DNA of 43,376 nucleotides. Origin: an uncultured bacterium. GTDB lineage: Bacteria > Verrucomicrobiota > Verrucomicrobiia > Verrucomicrobiales > V1-33. The stretch spans positions 1 to 43,376 of the forward strand of contig CAIZWU010000076.1 in NCBI GenBank assembly GCA_903936775.1. The letters are read 5' to 3'. Both the position numbers and the translations under genes were made by a program. Positions 17,610-24,717 of the stretch are shown in pieces. Each line of letters starts with the position of its first letter. Position 1 is the first letter of the stretch. A model generated the notes under the pieces. It searched no databases. It was not told the DNA's origin and saw only the letters and a list, made by a program, of their open reading frames with translations.

Positions 17610-19484
17610 TTAGTCCTTGGAAGGGTAGGCCTCGGCGATGCGGGCGATGAATTCCTCGATGAAGGTGTTCATGGAAAGGACGGCGTCTTTGATCCGCGAG
17701 GCGAGGTAGCTGTAGGCAAACAGCGCGGGAATGGCCACGGCCAGGCCGGCCACGGTGGCGAGCAGCGCTCCGGCGATCCCGGGGGCAATGGAATTGATGT
17801 CCACCTCACCGCTCTTGGCGATAACCGCGAAGGTGATCATCACCCCGATGACCGTGCCCAGCAGGCCAAGATAGGGACCTCCGGCGATGCCGATTGTCAG
17901 GAAGACCAGCTTGCTTTGCAGCTTTTGCGTCTCCCGGGTGGCGCCCCCGTCGAGCAAGGCACGGATAGAAGTGATGGAGCGCTCCGACAGCCCATCGAAG
18001 GCCCCCTTGGCGTTGGTGATACGGTGCTGGATTTCCTGGGAACCGAGATGATAGAGCTGGAAAAGCGGAGACTCCCGCATGGCCTTCTGCTCCTTCCGGC
18101 TGGTGTTGCCGCCCATGCTTTTCACATTGTCCTCATCCGCATGATCCAAAGCGGTGATATCGGTGGAGATGTTTTTCCATTGTTTGAGGAAGACCCGGGA
18201 GGATTTGTCGATCTTGATGAGGTAGATGAGTTTGCCGATGGCCACGATCCAGCCGATCACGGCGAGAGCCGCGCACAGCCAGATCACCACCCAGCCGTCG
18301 AAGGTCAGCGATTTCGAGATGTCCTTGATGAGATTCAGGTGTTCGCTCATCTCGCTGTGTTCCGCCGCGGCGGAGGCTTCCTCGGGGCCGGTGACCTGCA
18401 GTTTGGCAGCCTCGGCACTGCTGCCCTGATTGATGGCGGCAAACTTGGTGGCTCCTGGAGAGCGGGCTACCTTGGAAACGGTCAATTCATCCAATTCCCC
18501 GGCATAACCCGTGTCCGCAGGGCCGGGTGCCATGTCCTTGCCAATGGTGGCCACGCCGGCGAGGGCCGGCAGCGGGGTGGCGATGGTGCCATAGGACACT
18601 CCATCGAGAAATAATGTGACCGTGCCATTGAGGGCCGTCACCGCGAGGTGGTGCCAGGTGCCGGCGGTGACAGGGGCTGCCGCCGGGGTGCGCTGTGGCC
18701 CGGAACCTCCTTCCACCGAGGCGAAGGGCACTCCGTTATCAAGGCCCAGCAGGAAGGCACCCGCCGCGTCCCGGCGGCTGAAAATCACCTGGTTGGGACC
18801 GAGCACCGCGGGTTTCACCCAAACGGAAAGCGTCAGGGCTCCACCCGCCGTCCAGCCGAGGGCCGGGTTGGCCGGAATCGTCAGGGAATTCTGCCCGGTG
18901 AACCGCACGCCACCGCCAATCAGAGCCGTGGCCACCGGCACGCCGAGGCCTTCGGCATTGACCGCGGTGGGCGAAGAGTCCGCCGGAGCCCCGCCGGTTT
19001 CGGAGAAGTGATAGACGCCGAGGGTATCCGCATCATAGCTACCCTTGGCGTCTTGAGCGGCTTCGGCCGCCGGATTGCCATAGTAAAGCCAGACATCGGT
19101 CACCGCCCCGGCTTTCAGGTCGGGCAGTTTCACCCAGACGAGGGCTTCGTTCAGGAGCGCGTCCCAGCGTTCGATGTGATGGGGCAACATGGTTTTGCCA
19201 TCCCCACTGACAAACCGCAGGTCCGATCCGTCTTCCTTGGCGGAGGTGAAGGCAAAGTCAGATGCCAGCCGCACCAGCATCGCCGGACTGCCCGGCGGGG
19301 TATCGATAACCACGCCTTCCGCACCGGTGTTCAGCGTGATTTTCTTGCGTGCGGTCCACTCTGGTTTCCACCAGTTGCCCGGAGTTTCCGCAAGGGCCGC
19401 GCCGACGCTGGCCATGAAGGACAGGACCGCCAGCCAGACAGCGGGCTTGCGGAAGAGGGGGAGACAATTAAAAACAGAGCGCAT
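17610..19484 (-). CDS. ExbB/TolQ-type proton channel fused to DUF2341 and LamG-like ectodomain
   Basis: 624 residues, far longer than canonical ExbB (~240). Order: signal peptide 1-32 (ALAETPG); DUF2341-type domain at about 38-145 (WWKPEWTARKKITLNT, DVWLYYGNP); LamG/concanavalin-like lectin fold at about 150-345 (GVYHFSETGG, ALTLSVWVKP, GTWHHLAVT, LFLDGV, GELDELTVSKVAR); a short linker; TM1 at 398-424; a cytoplasmic segment; then TM2 (527-555, GPYLGLLGTVIGVMITF) and TM3 (567-594, GALLATVAGLAVAIPALFAY), the MotA/TolQ/ExbB core. The LamG part implies binding of glycan or protein in the periplasm, which is an inference. It starts 9 nt after tpsB and is followed 4 nt later by exbD. The continuous frame and the neighbouring exbD argue against an assembly artefact. 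Confidence 0.93.
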   Translation of the reverse strand: MRSVFNCLPLFRKPAVWLAVLSFMASVGAALAETPGNWWKPEWTARKKITLNTGAEGVVIDTPPGSPAMLVRLASDFAFTSAKEDGSDLRFVSGDGKTMLPHHIERWDALLNEALVWVKLPDLKAGAVTDVWLYYGNPAAEAAQDAKGSYDADTLGVYHFSETGGAPADSSPTAVNAEGLGVPVATALIGGGVRFTGQNSLTIPANPALGWTAGGALTLSVWVKPAVLGPNQVIFSRRDAAGAFLLGLDNGVPFASVEGGSGPQRTPAAAPVTAGTWHHLAVTALNGTVTLFLDGVSYGTIATPLPALAGVATIGKDMAPGPADTGYAGELDELTVSKVARSPGATKFAAINQGSSAEAAKLQVTGPEEASAAAEHSEMSEHLNLIKDISKSLTFDGWVVIWLCAALAVIGWIVAIGKLIYLIKIDKSSRVFLKQWKNISTDITALDHADEDNVKSMGGNTSRKEQKAMRESPLFQLYHLGSQEIQHRITNAKGAFDGLSERSITSIRALLDGGATRETQKLQSKLVFLTIGIAGGPYLGLLGTVIGVMITFAVIAKSGEVDINSIAPGIAGALLATVAGLAVAIPALFAYSYLASRIKDAVLSMNTFIEEFIARIAEAYPSKD

Positions 19485-19493
19485 GGGATAAAG

Positions 19494-21215
19494 TTAGAAA
19501 TCAGTCCAAAGCCGGAAGGTCATCAGCCAGTCGCCCTCTTCCACGATCCCGGCATCGCGCAGCGGCATCCCCGCATCGAGAGAGGCATGAAAATGATCCT
19601 TGATGGAAAAGCGGGAACCGAGTCCGACGCTGACGAGGGAGATCTGATCGATCTGCTCCGGCAGGGGATCATTCAGGGTAAGATGGCCCGCATCGGCGAA
19701 CAGATAGAACCGCCACTCGTCCTTGCTCTCCGGCGGGACGGCCGCGGCAGGTTGGTCCTTGCCGGAGGAGCTGGCTTTTCGGCGATTGATCAGGCTGGGA
19801 CTGCGCAGCTCCACCGAGCCGAAAACCGCATTGTCCCCGAGCACGGTGGATTCCAGATAGCCGCGGGCATTGCCCAGGCCGCCGCCGCTGATCTGTTCGC
19901 TGTTGATGAGCGGTTGGCTGGCCAGTTGGCCCTGCACTTTGGCGAAGATCTCCATTCCGCCCGGCAGATCGTGGGTATGTGCCAGATCGCCCCTCACATG
20001 AAAAAAGTCCCCCTTCGCAAGGAAGCGCTTGGCATCAAATTCATAGGCATCGCTCCCGAGACCCCGGATGCCGTAGGTCATGGTGGCATTCACATCGGTG
20101 GAATGGGTCTTGGCTACCCACGTCCCGCCATAGTTCATGCTGAAAGGATAGTATTCGATGGGCGTCGCCTGGGTTTCTCCGGCAAAGGTCACGTCCTCAT
20201 CGAAGTGCTTGAAATCCACCCCCAGGCTGAGGGAATGGTAATAGGCGGGCGTGGCGGAAAACGGAGGACCCGATGGCAGGGCGAAGTTCAACCGGCCGCC
20301 GATCACGTAACCCTTTCCGCCCACTGACGAGCCGCCCAGGGTATTGATGTCACTGTCCTGTTTGGTGCCGGTCAGCATGAAACTGGTGGTCGGCGTGAGG
20401 GGCAGCATGTAATAACCGGAATACACCAGGGCATCCTCTGGCCGCTCCGGCGCCACTTGGAAATTGAAGCCAATGGTGTGGCCTTCCTGCCAAAGATTCG
20501 AATAATTCAGACCTCCGTTGATCCGCAGTTCACTGGTGTCAGGACTGTAGCGGTTGTTGACCTCCAGAGTACCATGCAGGGAACTTTGGTCCTTCACGTT
20601 CAGGTCGACATCAAAGGTTCCGGGCAAGGCTCCGGGTCTGATATCCGGGGTCACCTGGCGGTCCGTATGACGGTTCAGTGCGATGATGTCCTGTTTGATT
20701 TTTTCGAAGTCCGGGACTTCGCCTTCCGCCAGGGAAGGAGTGCCACGCTTGATGTCTTCCGGCAGGAAATATTTGGCGCCCTTGACCCGCAACCGCCCGA
20801 TCTTGTTTTCGGCGACCTGCAGGGTGACCACCCCGAATTTCGTATCCTGGGGAGGAACCGTGACCGTGACAAGACTGTAACCAGCCTCCCGGTAGGCCTT
20901 CTCCAAATTGGCACGTGCCTGCTCCACGTGAACACTAGTGCAGGCCGGTCCCATGAAGGGATAAACGGCCCCTTCGATATCGATCCGTTTGAGCTTGGAG
21001 GCCCCCTTGACTTTGTAGTGCCGGATGTAAAAAGGAGCTTCCGCCGGCTCTGCCGCGGCCGGACTCTCCGGCGCTGCAAGTGGCGTGTCCGCAGGCACTT
21101 CCTGCGCCCCGGCCCCCGCCAGCCCCATCAAAATCACTGCCATGCCGCCGGCCACAGCCGGAAGGCACGGCCAGCCGGATCGCCGGCTGGAGGAGCAGTG
21201 GAAGAGGAAAGACAT
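19494..21215 (-). CDS. Two-partner secretion translocator, ShlB/FhaC/HecB family (TpsB)
   Basis: 573 residues. A long signal peptide ends near GAGAQ (residue 38). POTRA_2 covers about 62-137 (FYIRHYKVKGASKLK, ANLEKAYREAGYSLVTVTVPPQD). A second POTRA follows at about 138-208 (IGRLRVKGAKYFLPEDI...LNVKD). The Omp85-type 16-strand barrel spans about 211-573 and ends WTDF with a C-terminal Phe. The conserved loop-6 motif is present as NARGYLES (RGY at 451-453; VRGY/VRGF in relatives). TpsB proteins recognise the TPS domain of their TpsA in the periplasm and translocate it without known cellular energy input. First gene of the operon, followed 9 nt later by the exbB fusion. Only one TpsA is visible in the window, making the pair unambiguous. 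Confidence 0.95.
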   Translation of the reverse strand: MSFLFHCSSSRRSGWPCLPAVAGGMAVILMGLAGAGAQEVPADTPLAAPESPAAAEPAEAPFYIRHYKVKGASKLKRIDIEGAVYPFMGPACTSVHVEQARANLEKAYREAGYSLVTVTVPPQDTKFGVVTLQVAENKIGRLRVKGAKYFLPEDIKRGTPSLAEGEVPDFEKIKQDIIALNRHTDRQVTPDIRPGALPGTFDVDLNVKDQSSLHGTLEVNNRYSPDTSELRINGGLNYSNLWQEGHTIGFNFQVAPERPEDALVYSGYYMLPLTPTTSFMLTGTKQDSDINTLGGSSVGGKGYVIGGRLNFALPSGPPFSATPAYYHSLSLGVDFKHFDEDVTFAGETQATPIEYYPFSMNYGGTWVAKTHSTDVNATMTYGIRGLGSDAYEFDAKRFLAKGDFFHVRGDLAHTHDLPGGMEIFAKVQGQLASQPLINSEQISGGGLGNARGYLESTVLGDNAVFGSVELRSPSLINRRKASSSGKDQPAAAVPPESKDEWRFYLFADAGHLTLNDPLPEQIDQISLVSVGLGSRFSIKDHFHASLDAGMPLRDAGIVEEGDWLMTFRLWTDF

Positions 21216-21547
21216 TGTGTGGGGAAAAACGTGGAGGCGGCGGATGGGAATGTTTCGATTCTTACACCGCCCTGGCGGGAGAGGAATTGATCTATTGGAA
21301 CAGATTCGTCACATTCCCCATCTCCTGGAGCCTTCTGATTCCAAACATTGATGGGCGGTGCCCGGAAGCACCACCCATCACCCCTTTTTGGTTATTTTTG
21401 GCACCAGGGTCCCGTCGTCCTACGGAACTGATCCAGTGTGGCAGCAGGTCGATAAATCGTCCCCCGACATGCTCATCATCGGCCAGATTTCCGATCCGCA
21501 AAGTTTGCCAGTGCAACAGTTTCGACAGAAACTACCTGCCCCGCCGC
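21216..21547. promoter_or_regulatory. Leader region of the secretion operon, with several dyads
   Basis: 332 bp without a gene between the PAS-protein gene and tpsB, so the operon promoter should lie here, but I find no convincing -35/-10 pair. Dyads seen: 21352-21377, a 10-bp stem TGGGYGGTGC/GCACCRCCCA that is fully paired (one G-U) only in the minus-strand transcript, which suggests a leader or terminator hairpin read in the operon's direction; 21267-21278, CCGCC-CT-GGCGG; and 21518-21533, AGTTTC-GACA-GAAACT, just after the PAS gene. No T run follows any of them on the minus strand. No ribosome-binding site is evident ahead of the tpsB ATG. Confidence 0.35.
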
Positions 21548-22177
21548 CTACTGCCGCAGGTTTTCCAGAATACGTTCAATCTGGATGGTGCTCCGGCGCA
21601 TCGTCAGCAGGGATTGGCGCAGCGCCACCGGGTCGGTAATCATGCCATCCAGCAGGTTTTCCAAATATCCCTGCACCACCGTCAACGGGCCGCGCAGTTG
21701 GACCAGGACATCCGCGGCGGGATTCGGCACCGCCTTGGCATCTGCATCTGCCTGCTCATCCGGACGCAGGGCGAGACGCACCAACCGCCGCTCCGCGGAA
21801 AGCAGCAGGGGCACCGCCTCCACCAGAAAGTGCCGGTCATCCCGCCACGCTTCCCCGGGCAGGCGCAGGGCGCACGCCAGCGAGCCACTCCGCCCAGCCG
21901 CAAAACAATCGGACACCAGTTGGCTCAGCTGCCGGTCCGCCAGCACCGTTTCCAACTTGCGTCCCAGCAGCCGGCCCTTGGGCATGAATAGCGTTTTCGC
22001 AGCCTCATTGCTGAACAGGATCCGGTCCGTCCCATCAACCAGCAGGCAGGCATGCATCAATCCTTCCAGCACGGTTTCCAACAAAACATTCTTTAGAGGG
22101 GACTCCGGGTCCAGGTCCATGGTTTCCGGATCGGCTGGGTCCTGCGACGGGAGGCTGGATTCGGGGGAGGTATTCAC
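21548..22177 (-). CDS. PAS-domain protein with degenerate histidine-kinase dimerisation segment (pseudokinase-like)
   Basis: 209 residues from GTG. A PAS-like domain occupies about 34-135 (MHACLLVDGTDRILFSNEAAKTLF in two parts, GRKLETVL). The C-terminus, 155-208, aligns by eye with PhoR-type DHp helices: VLVQLRGPLTVVQGYLENLL corresponds to the usual SHELRTPLT..kGYlE.Ll. The phospho-accepting His position is Val159, and Glu becomes Gln160. The protein stops after the second DHp helix (ERILENLRQ), with no HATPase domain. It cannot autophosphorylate as a normal kinase. It could dimerise with another sensor or act as a sensory regulator; both are inference. It is 332 nt upstream of, and codirectional with, the secretion operon. 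No membrane segment. Confidence 0.75.
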   Translation of the reverse strand: MNTSPESSLPSQDPADPETMDLDPESPLKNVLLETVLEGLMHACLLVDGTDRILFSNEAAKTLFMPKGRLLGRKLETVLADRQLSQLVSDCFAAGRSGSLACALRLPGEAWRDDRHFLVEAVPLLLSAERRLVRLALRPDEQADADAKAVPNPAADVLVQLRGPLTVVQGYLENLLDGMITDPVALRQSLLTMRRSTIQIERILENLRQ

Positions 22178-22193
22178 GTGCTAAACCGTGAAT
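22172..22193. promoter_or_regulatory. 7-bp dyad overlapping the start codon of the PAS gene
   Basis: ATTCACG (22172-22178) and CGTGAAT (22187-22193) form a perfect inverted repeat with an 8-nt loop. It covers the GTG start at 22177-22175, so the initiation region could be occluded in mRNA, or the site could be a protein-binding dyad. It abuts the larger nested dyad at 22191-22249. Confidence 0.3.
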
Positions 22194-22249
22194 CTGTCGG
22201 CCCTTCTGTCACTCCGGCAAGTTGCCCTGCGTGACAGAACCGACAGATT
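22191..22249. repeat. Nested triple inverted repeat upstream of the PAS gene
   Basis: Three concentric dyads share one centre: outer AATCTGTCGG (22191-22200) with CCGACAGATT (22240-22249), 10/10; middle TTCTGTCAC (22204-22212) with GTGACAGAA (22231-22239), 9/9; inner GGCA/TGCC (22216-22219, 22223-22226). Only a CCC bulge separates outer and middle on the left arm. Each arm carries two TCTGTC-type half sites. It lies between the Hsp70 stop and the PAS-protein start, both on the minus strand. It may be an operator for a dimeric regulator or a structured RNA; no T run follows, so an intrinsic terminator is less likely. Confidence 0.6.
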
Positions 22250-22335
22250 GACCGGCCATGGGGCTCAGCAGGTCCAGTCAGGACACGATTGATAGTCGGC
22301 CCCGCGGCAACGCCCAGCTTGGCAATCAATCATTA

Positions 22336-24180
22336 CTAACCTCCCATCCGCCGCGCCAACGCCTCCTCCATGGCCCGCTCCACCAGCACTGCTGCCAGCG
22401 TTTCGGTGGCGGCATCCAGGGCGGCATTGGCGGCCTTCAGCCGGCGCAATTCTCCCGCCGCCAGAGCCGCCTCCACTTCTGCCACTCCGGTGGCGATGTG
22501 CTCCCGCGCCACCGCGTCCAGAGCATCCCCAGCCTGCGGCAGGGCTCCCGCGACCGCTTCCAACAGTTCCCGGCTCTTCAACGAAGCTTCCGCCAACTGC
22601 CGTTCCGTCATGTCGGCAAACGCATGATCCACCGACTGCGAGATCATCTCCTCCACCTTGGCCTCGGTCACATCCACCGCTGCATGGCGGATCTCCACCA
22701 CCTTGTCCTGACCGGTTTTGGTATCCCGTGCCAGCACCTTCAAAATCCCGTCCGCATCAATCTCAAATTGCACCCCCACCCGCGCACTTCCCTTGGGCCC
22801 TTTTTCAAAATCCACCTCAAACTCCCCCAGGGTCCAGTTATCCCGCGCCATCTCCCGCTCCCCCTGCAGCACCCGGATGCGCATACCCGGCTGATCCGTC
22901 ACCGCATTGGTGAACAACTCCCCCGCCCTTGCCGGGATGGTGGTATTGCGCGGCAGGATCACATTCATCAGCCCGCCAAAAGTCTCGATTCCCAGCGACA
23001 GCGGCGTCACATCCAGCAGCACCACCTGCCGCAGGGCTCCTGACAAAATTCCCGCCTGAATTACCGCTCCCAACGCCACCGTTTCATCCGGATGCTGGCT
23101 GGTATCCGGTTCCCGGCCAAAAATCTCTCCCGCGATCTGCCGCACGAGGGGAATCCGCGTGCTCCCTCCCACCAGCACCGCCGCCTGCAGGTCTTCCGGT
23201 TTCACTCCCGCATCCGCCATCGCCCGGCGGCACAGGCCGCGGGTCCGTTCCACCAGCGGCCGGATCAGCCGCTCAAACTCCTCCCGCTTCACCATCCTGA
23301 CAAAACTCCGGTCTCCCCGCCAGAAGGGCAGCCTGACTTCCACCTCGTCTGCCGACGACAGGCCATGTTTCGCCTCGATGGCCCCCTCCAGCACCCGGCC
23401 CCGTTCCAGAGCATTCAGTCCCGCCCATCCGCCCTCATCCATCTGTTCCGCCAGCCAATCGGCCAGCAACCGGTCCGCATCATCCCCTCCCAGCCGTGTA
23501 TCCCCATGAGTCGCCAGCACTTGGAAAATCCCCTCATTCAACTCCAGGATACTGACATCAAACGTTCCGCCTCCCAGATCATAGACCGCCACCCGCGACC
23601 GCTCGCCCAGCTTATCCAGGCCAAACGCCAGCGCGGCCGCGGTCGGTTCGTTTAAAATCCGTTCCACCGTCAACCCCGCCAGCCGGCCCGCCTCCCGCGT
23701 CGCCTGCCGCTGGGCATCATTGAAATACGCCGGCACCGTAATCACCGCCCGGCTCACCGGCCGCTCCAGGGCCTCCTCCGCCACCGCCTTCAACCGCCGC
23801 AAAATGGCCGCGGACACCTCCACCGGTGACCGCCATACTCCGTCCACCACCACCCCCAGCAGGCCCTCCGCCCCGGCCCGCACTTCCGGTCCCATCCCAT
23901 CCATGCCCTGCCCTCCCTCCGGCATCAGCACCTCATCGGAAGCCCGGCGCCCCATCAGCCGTTTGATCGATCCCACGGTCCGCTCCCCCTCCGTCACCCG
24001 CCGCCGCCACGCCTCCTCCCCCACCACCACCATGCCGTCCTTGGCATAATACACCACCGACCGCGTCATCCGGCTCCCCCGCCCATCCGCCAGCAAGATC
24101 GGGAATCCCGCATCCACCACCCCCACCAGCGACTGCGTTGTCCCCAGATCAATTCCAATCACATCAGCATCAGCACTCAT
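22336..24180 (-). CDS. Hsp70-family chaperone (DnaK/HscA-like paralogue)
   Basis: 614 residues, shorter than housekeeping DnaK (~640). The ATPase domain covers about 1-370 with phosphate-1 GIDLGTTQS, KRLMGR, ITVPAYFNDAQRQATREAG, NEPTAAALAFGL, phosphate-2 YDLGGGTFDVSIL, RLGGDDAD and adenosine motif LVGGSTRIP. The substrate-binding domain begins LLDVTPLSLGIET. The helical lid ends in EEALARRMGG, with none of the acidic EEVD-like or DVID tail of DnaK. The usual NAEG..TTPSVV stretch is altered to ADGRGSRMTRSVV. A strong ribosome-binding site GGAGGAGG precedes the ATG by a few nt. No dnaJ, grpE or isc genes are adjacent, so it is probably a specialised paralogue rather than the main DnaK or HscA. 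Confidence 0.9.
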   Translation of the reverse strand: MSADADVIGIDLGTTQSLVGVVDAGFPILLADGRGSRMTRSVVYYAKDGMVVVGEEAWRRRVTEGERTVGSIKRLMGRRASDEVLMPEGGQGMDGMGPEVRAGAEGLLGVVVDGVWRSPVEVSAAILRRLKAVAEEALERPVSRAVITVPAYFNDAQRQATREAGRLAGLTVERILNEPTAAALAFGLDKLGERSRVAVYDLGGGTFDVSILELNEGIFQVLATHGDTRLGGDDADRLLADWLAEQMDEGGWAGLNALERGRVLEGAIEAKHGLSSADEVEVRLPFWRGDRSFVRMVKREEFERLIRPLVERTRGLCRRAMADAGVKPEDLQAAVLVGGSTRIPLVRQIAGEIFGREPDTSQHPDETVALGAVIQAGILSGALRQVVLLDVTPLSLGIETFGGLMNVILPRNTTIPARAGELFTNAVTDQPGMRIRVLQGEREMARDNWTLGEFEVDFEKGPKGSARVGVQFEIDADGILKVLARDTKTGQDKVVEIRHAAVDVTEAKVEEMISQSVDHAFADMTERQLAEASLKSRELLEAVAGALPQAGDALDAVAREHIATGVAEVEAALAAGELRRLKAANAALDAATETLAAVLVERAMEEALARRMGG

Positions 24181-24308
24181 AGCCTCCTCCCATCACCCGC
24201 CCCCCCGCCTCCGGCAAGCGCGGCGAAGCCATTTGCCTTTTCCCGCCTTTCTGTTCTTAATTTAGCGGGGAAATTGAACTCTGGCGAATACTTGTGGGAG
24301 CAACATCT

Positions 24309-24431
24309 ATGAACCAACCGCACTCTCGTCGTTTCCCTAAAAGTCCAGTCCTCGCCGCCGCACTGGCTTTGTATGCTCCGGCGGCATATTCCCAACAGTC
24401 GGAAAAAGGCATTCCTGCGACTCCGGAGTAA
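24309..24431 (+). CDS. Small putative exported peptide (40 aa) or 5' fragment of an exported protein
   Basis: ATG at 24309 to TAA at 24429-24431, preceded by GGGAG with an 8-nt spacer. The 40-residue product has a basic N-region (HSRRFPKS), a hydrophobic core (PVLAAALALYAPAA) and a likely signal-peptidase site AYS/Q. Only about 11 residues follow (QSEKGIPATPE). SRRFPK is loosely Tat-like. Either a genuine secreted micropeptide or the surviving start of a larger exported protein cut short. A palindrome ACTCCGGAGT (24420-24429) overlaps the stop, and ACTCCGG pairs with CCGGAGT about 11-18 nt further on, a possible terminator stem. Transcribed divergently from the Hsp70 gene. Confidence 0.45.
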   Translation: MNQPHSRRFPKSPVLAAALALYAPAAYSQQSEKGIPATPE

Positions 24432-24717
24432 GGTGGACCCCGGAGTCCGGCCACCGACTGGCTAAGTTAAGCTATGTTGCCCGGTGCGTCCCTGTAGTTA
24501 ATCCGCCGGCCCAGGATATCAAGTTTGGTGCGGAGGCAGGGCCGATTTTCGGAAACTGGAGCGGAGGGCGCAGCACAGTGCGGAGCAAAGGCGCGGGCGA
24601 TCTCCACAGCCCGCCTCCGGTAAAGTCATATTGCGTTGCCTGCAGCCGAGCAGCGGTTTGGTCTTCCTCCGGCTTTCTTGAATCGGAAAACCGTGGGGAA
24701 ACCGCGCTTTTTTGCAT

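Noticed and set aside
16386..19484. Calling the exb/ton genes TolQ-TolR-TolA
   Set aside because: No tolB or pal follows, and the third protein has a Pro-rich spacer and a TonB-type C-terminus rather than a long TolA helix.
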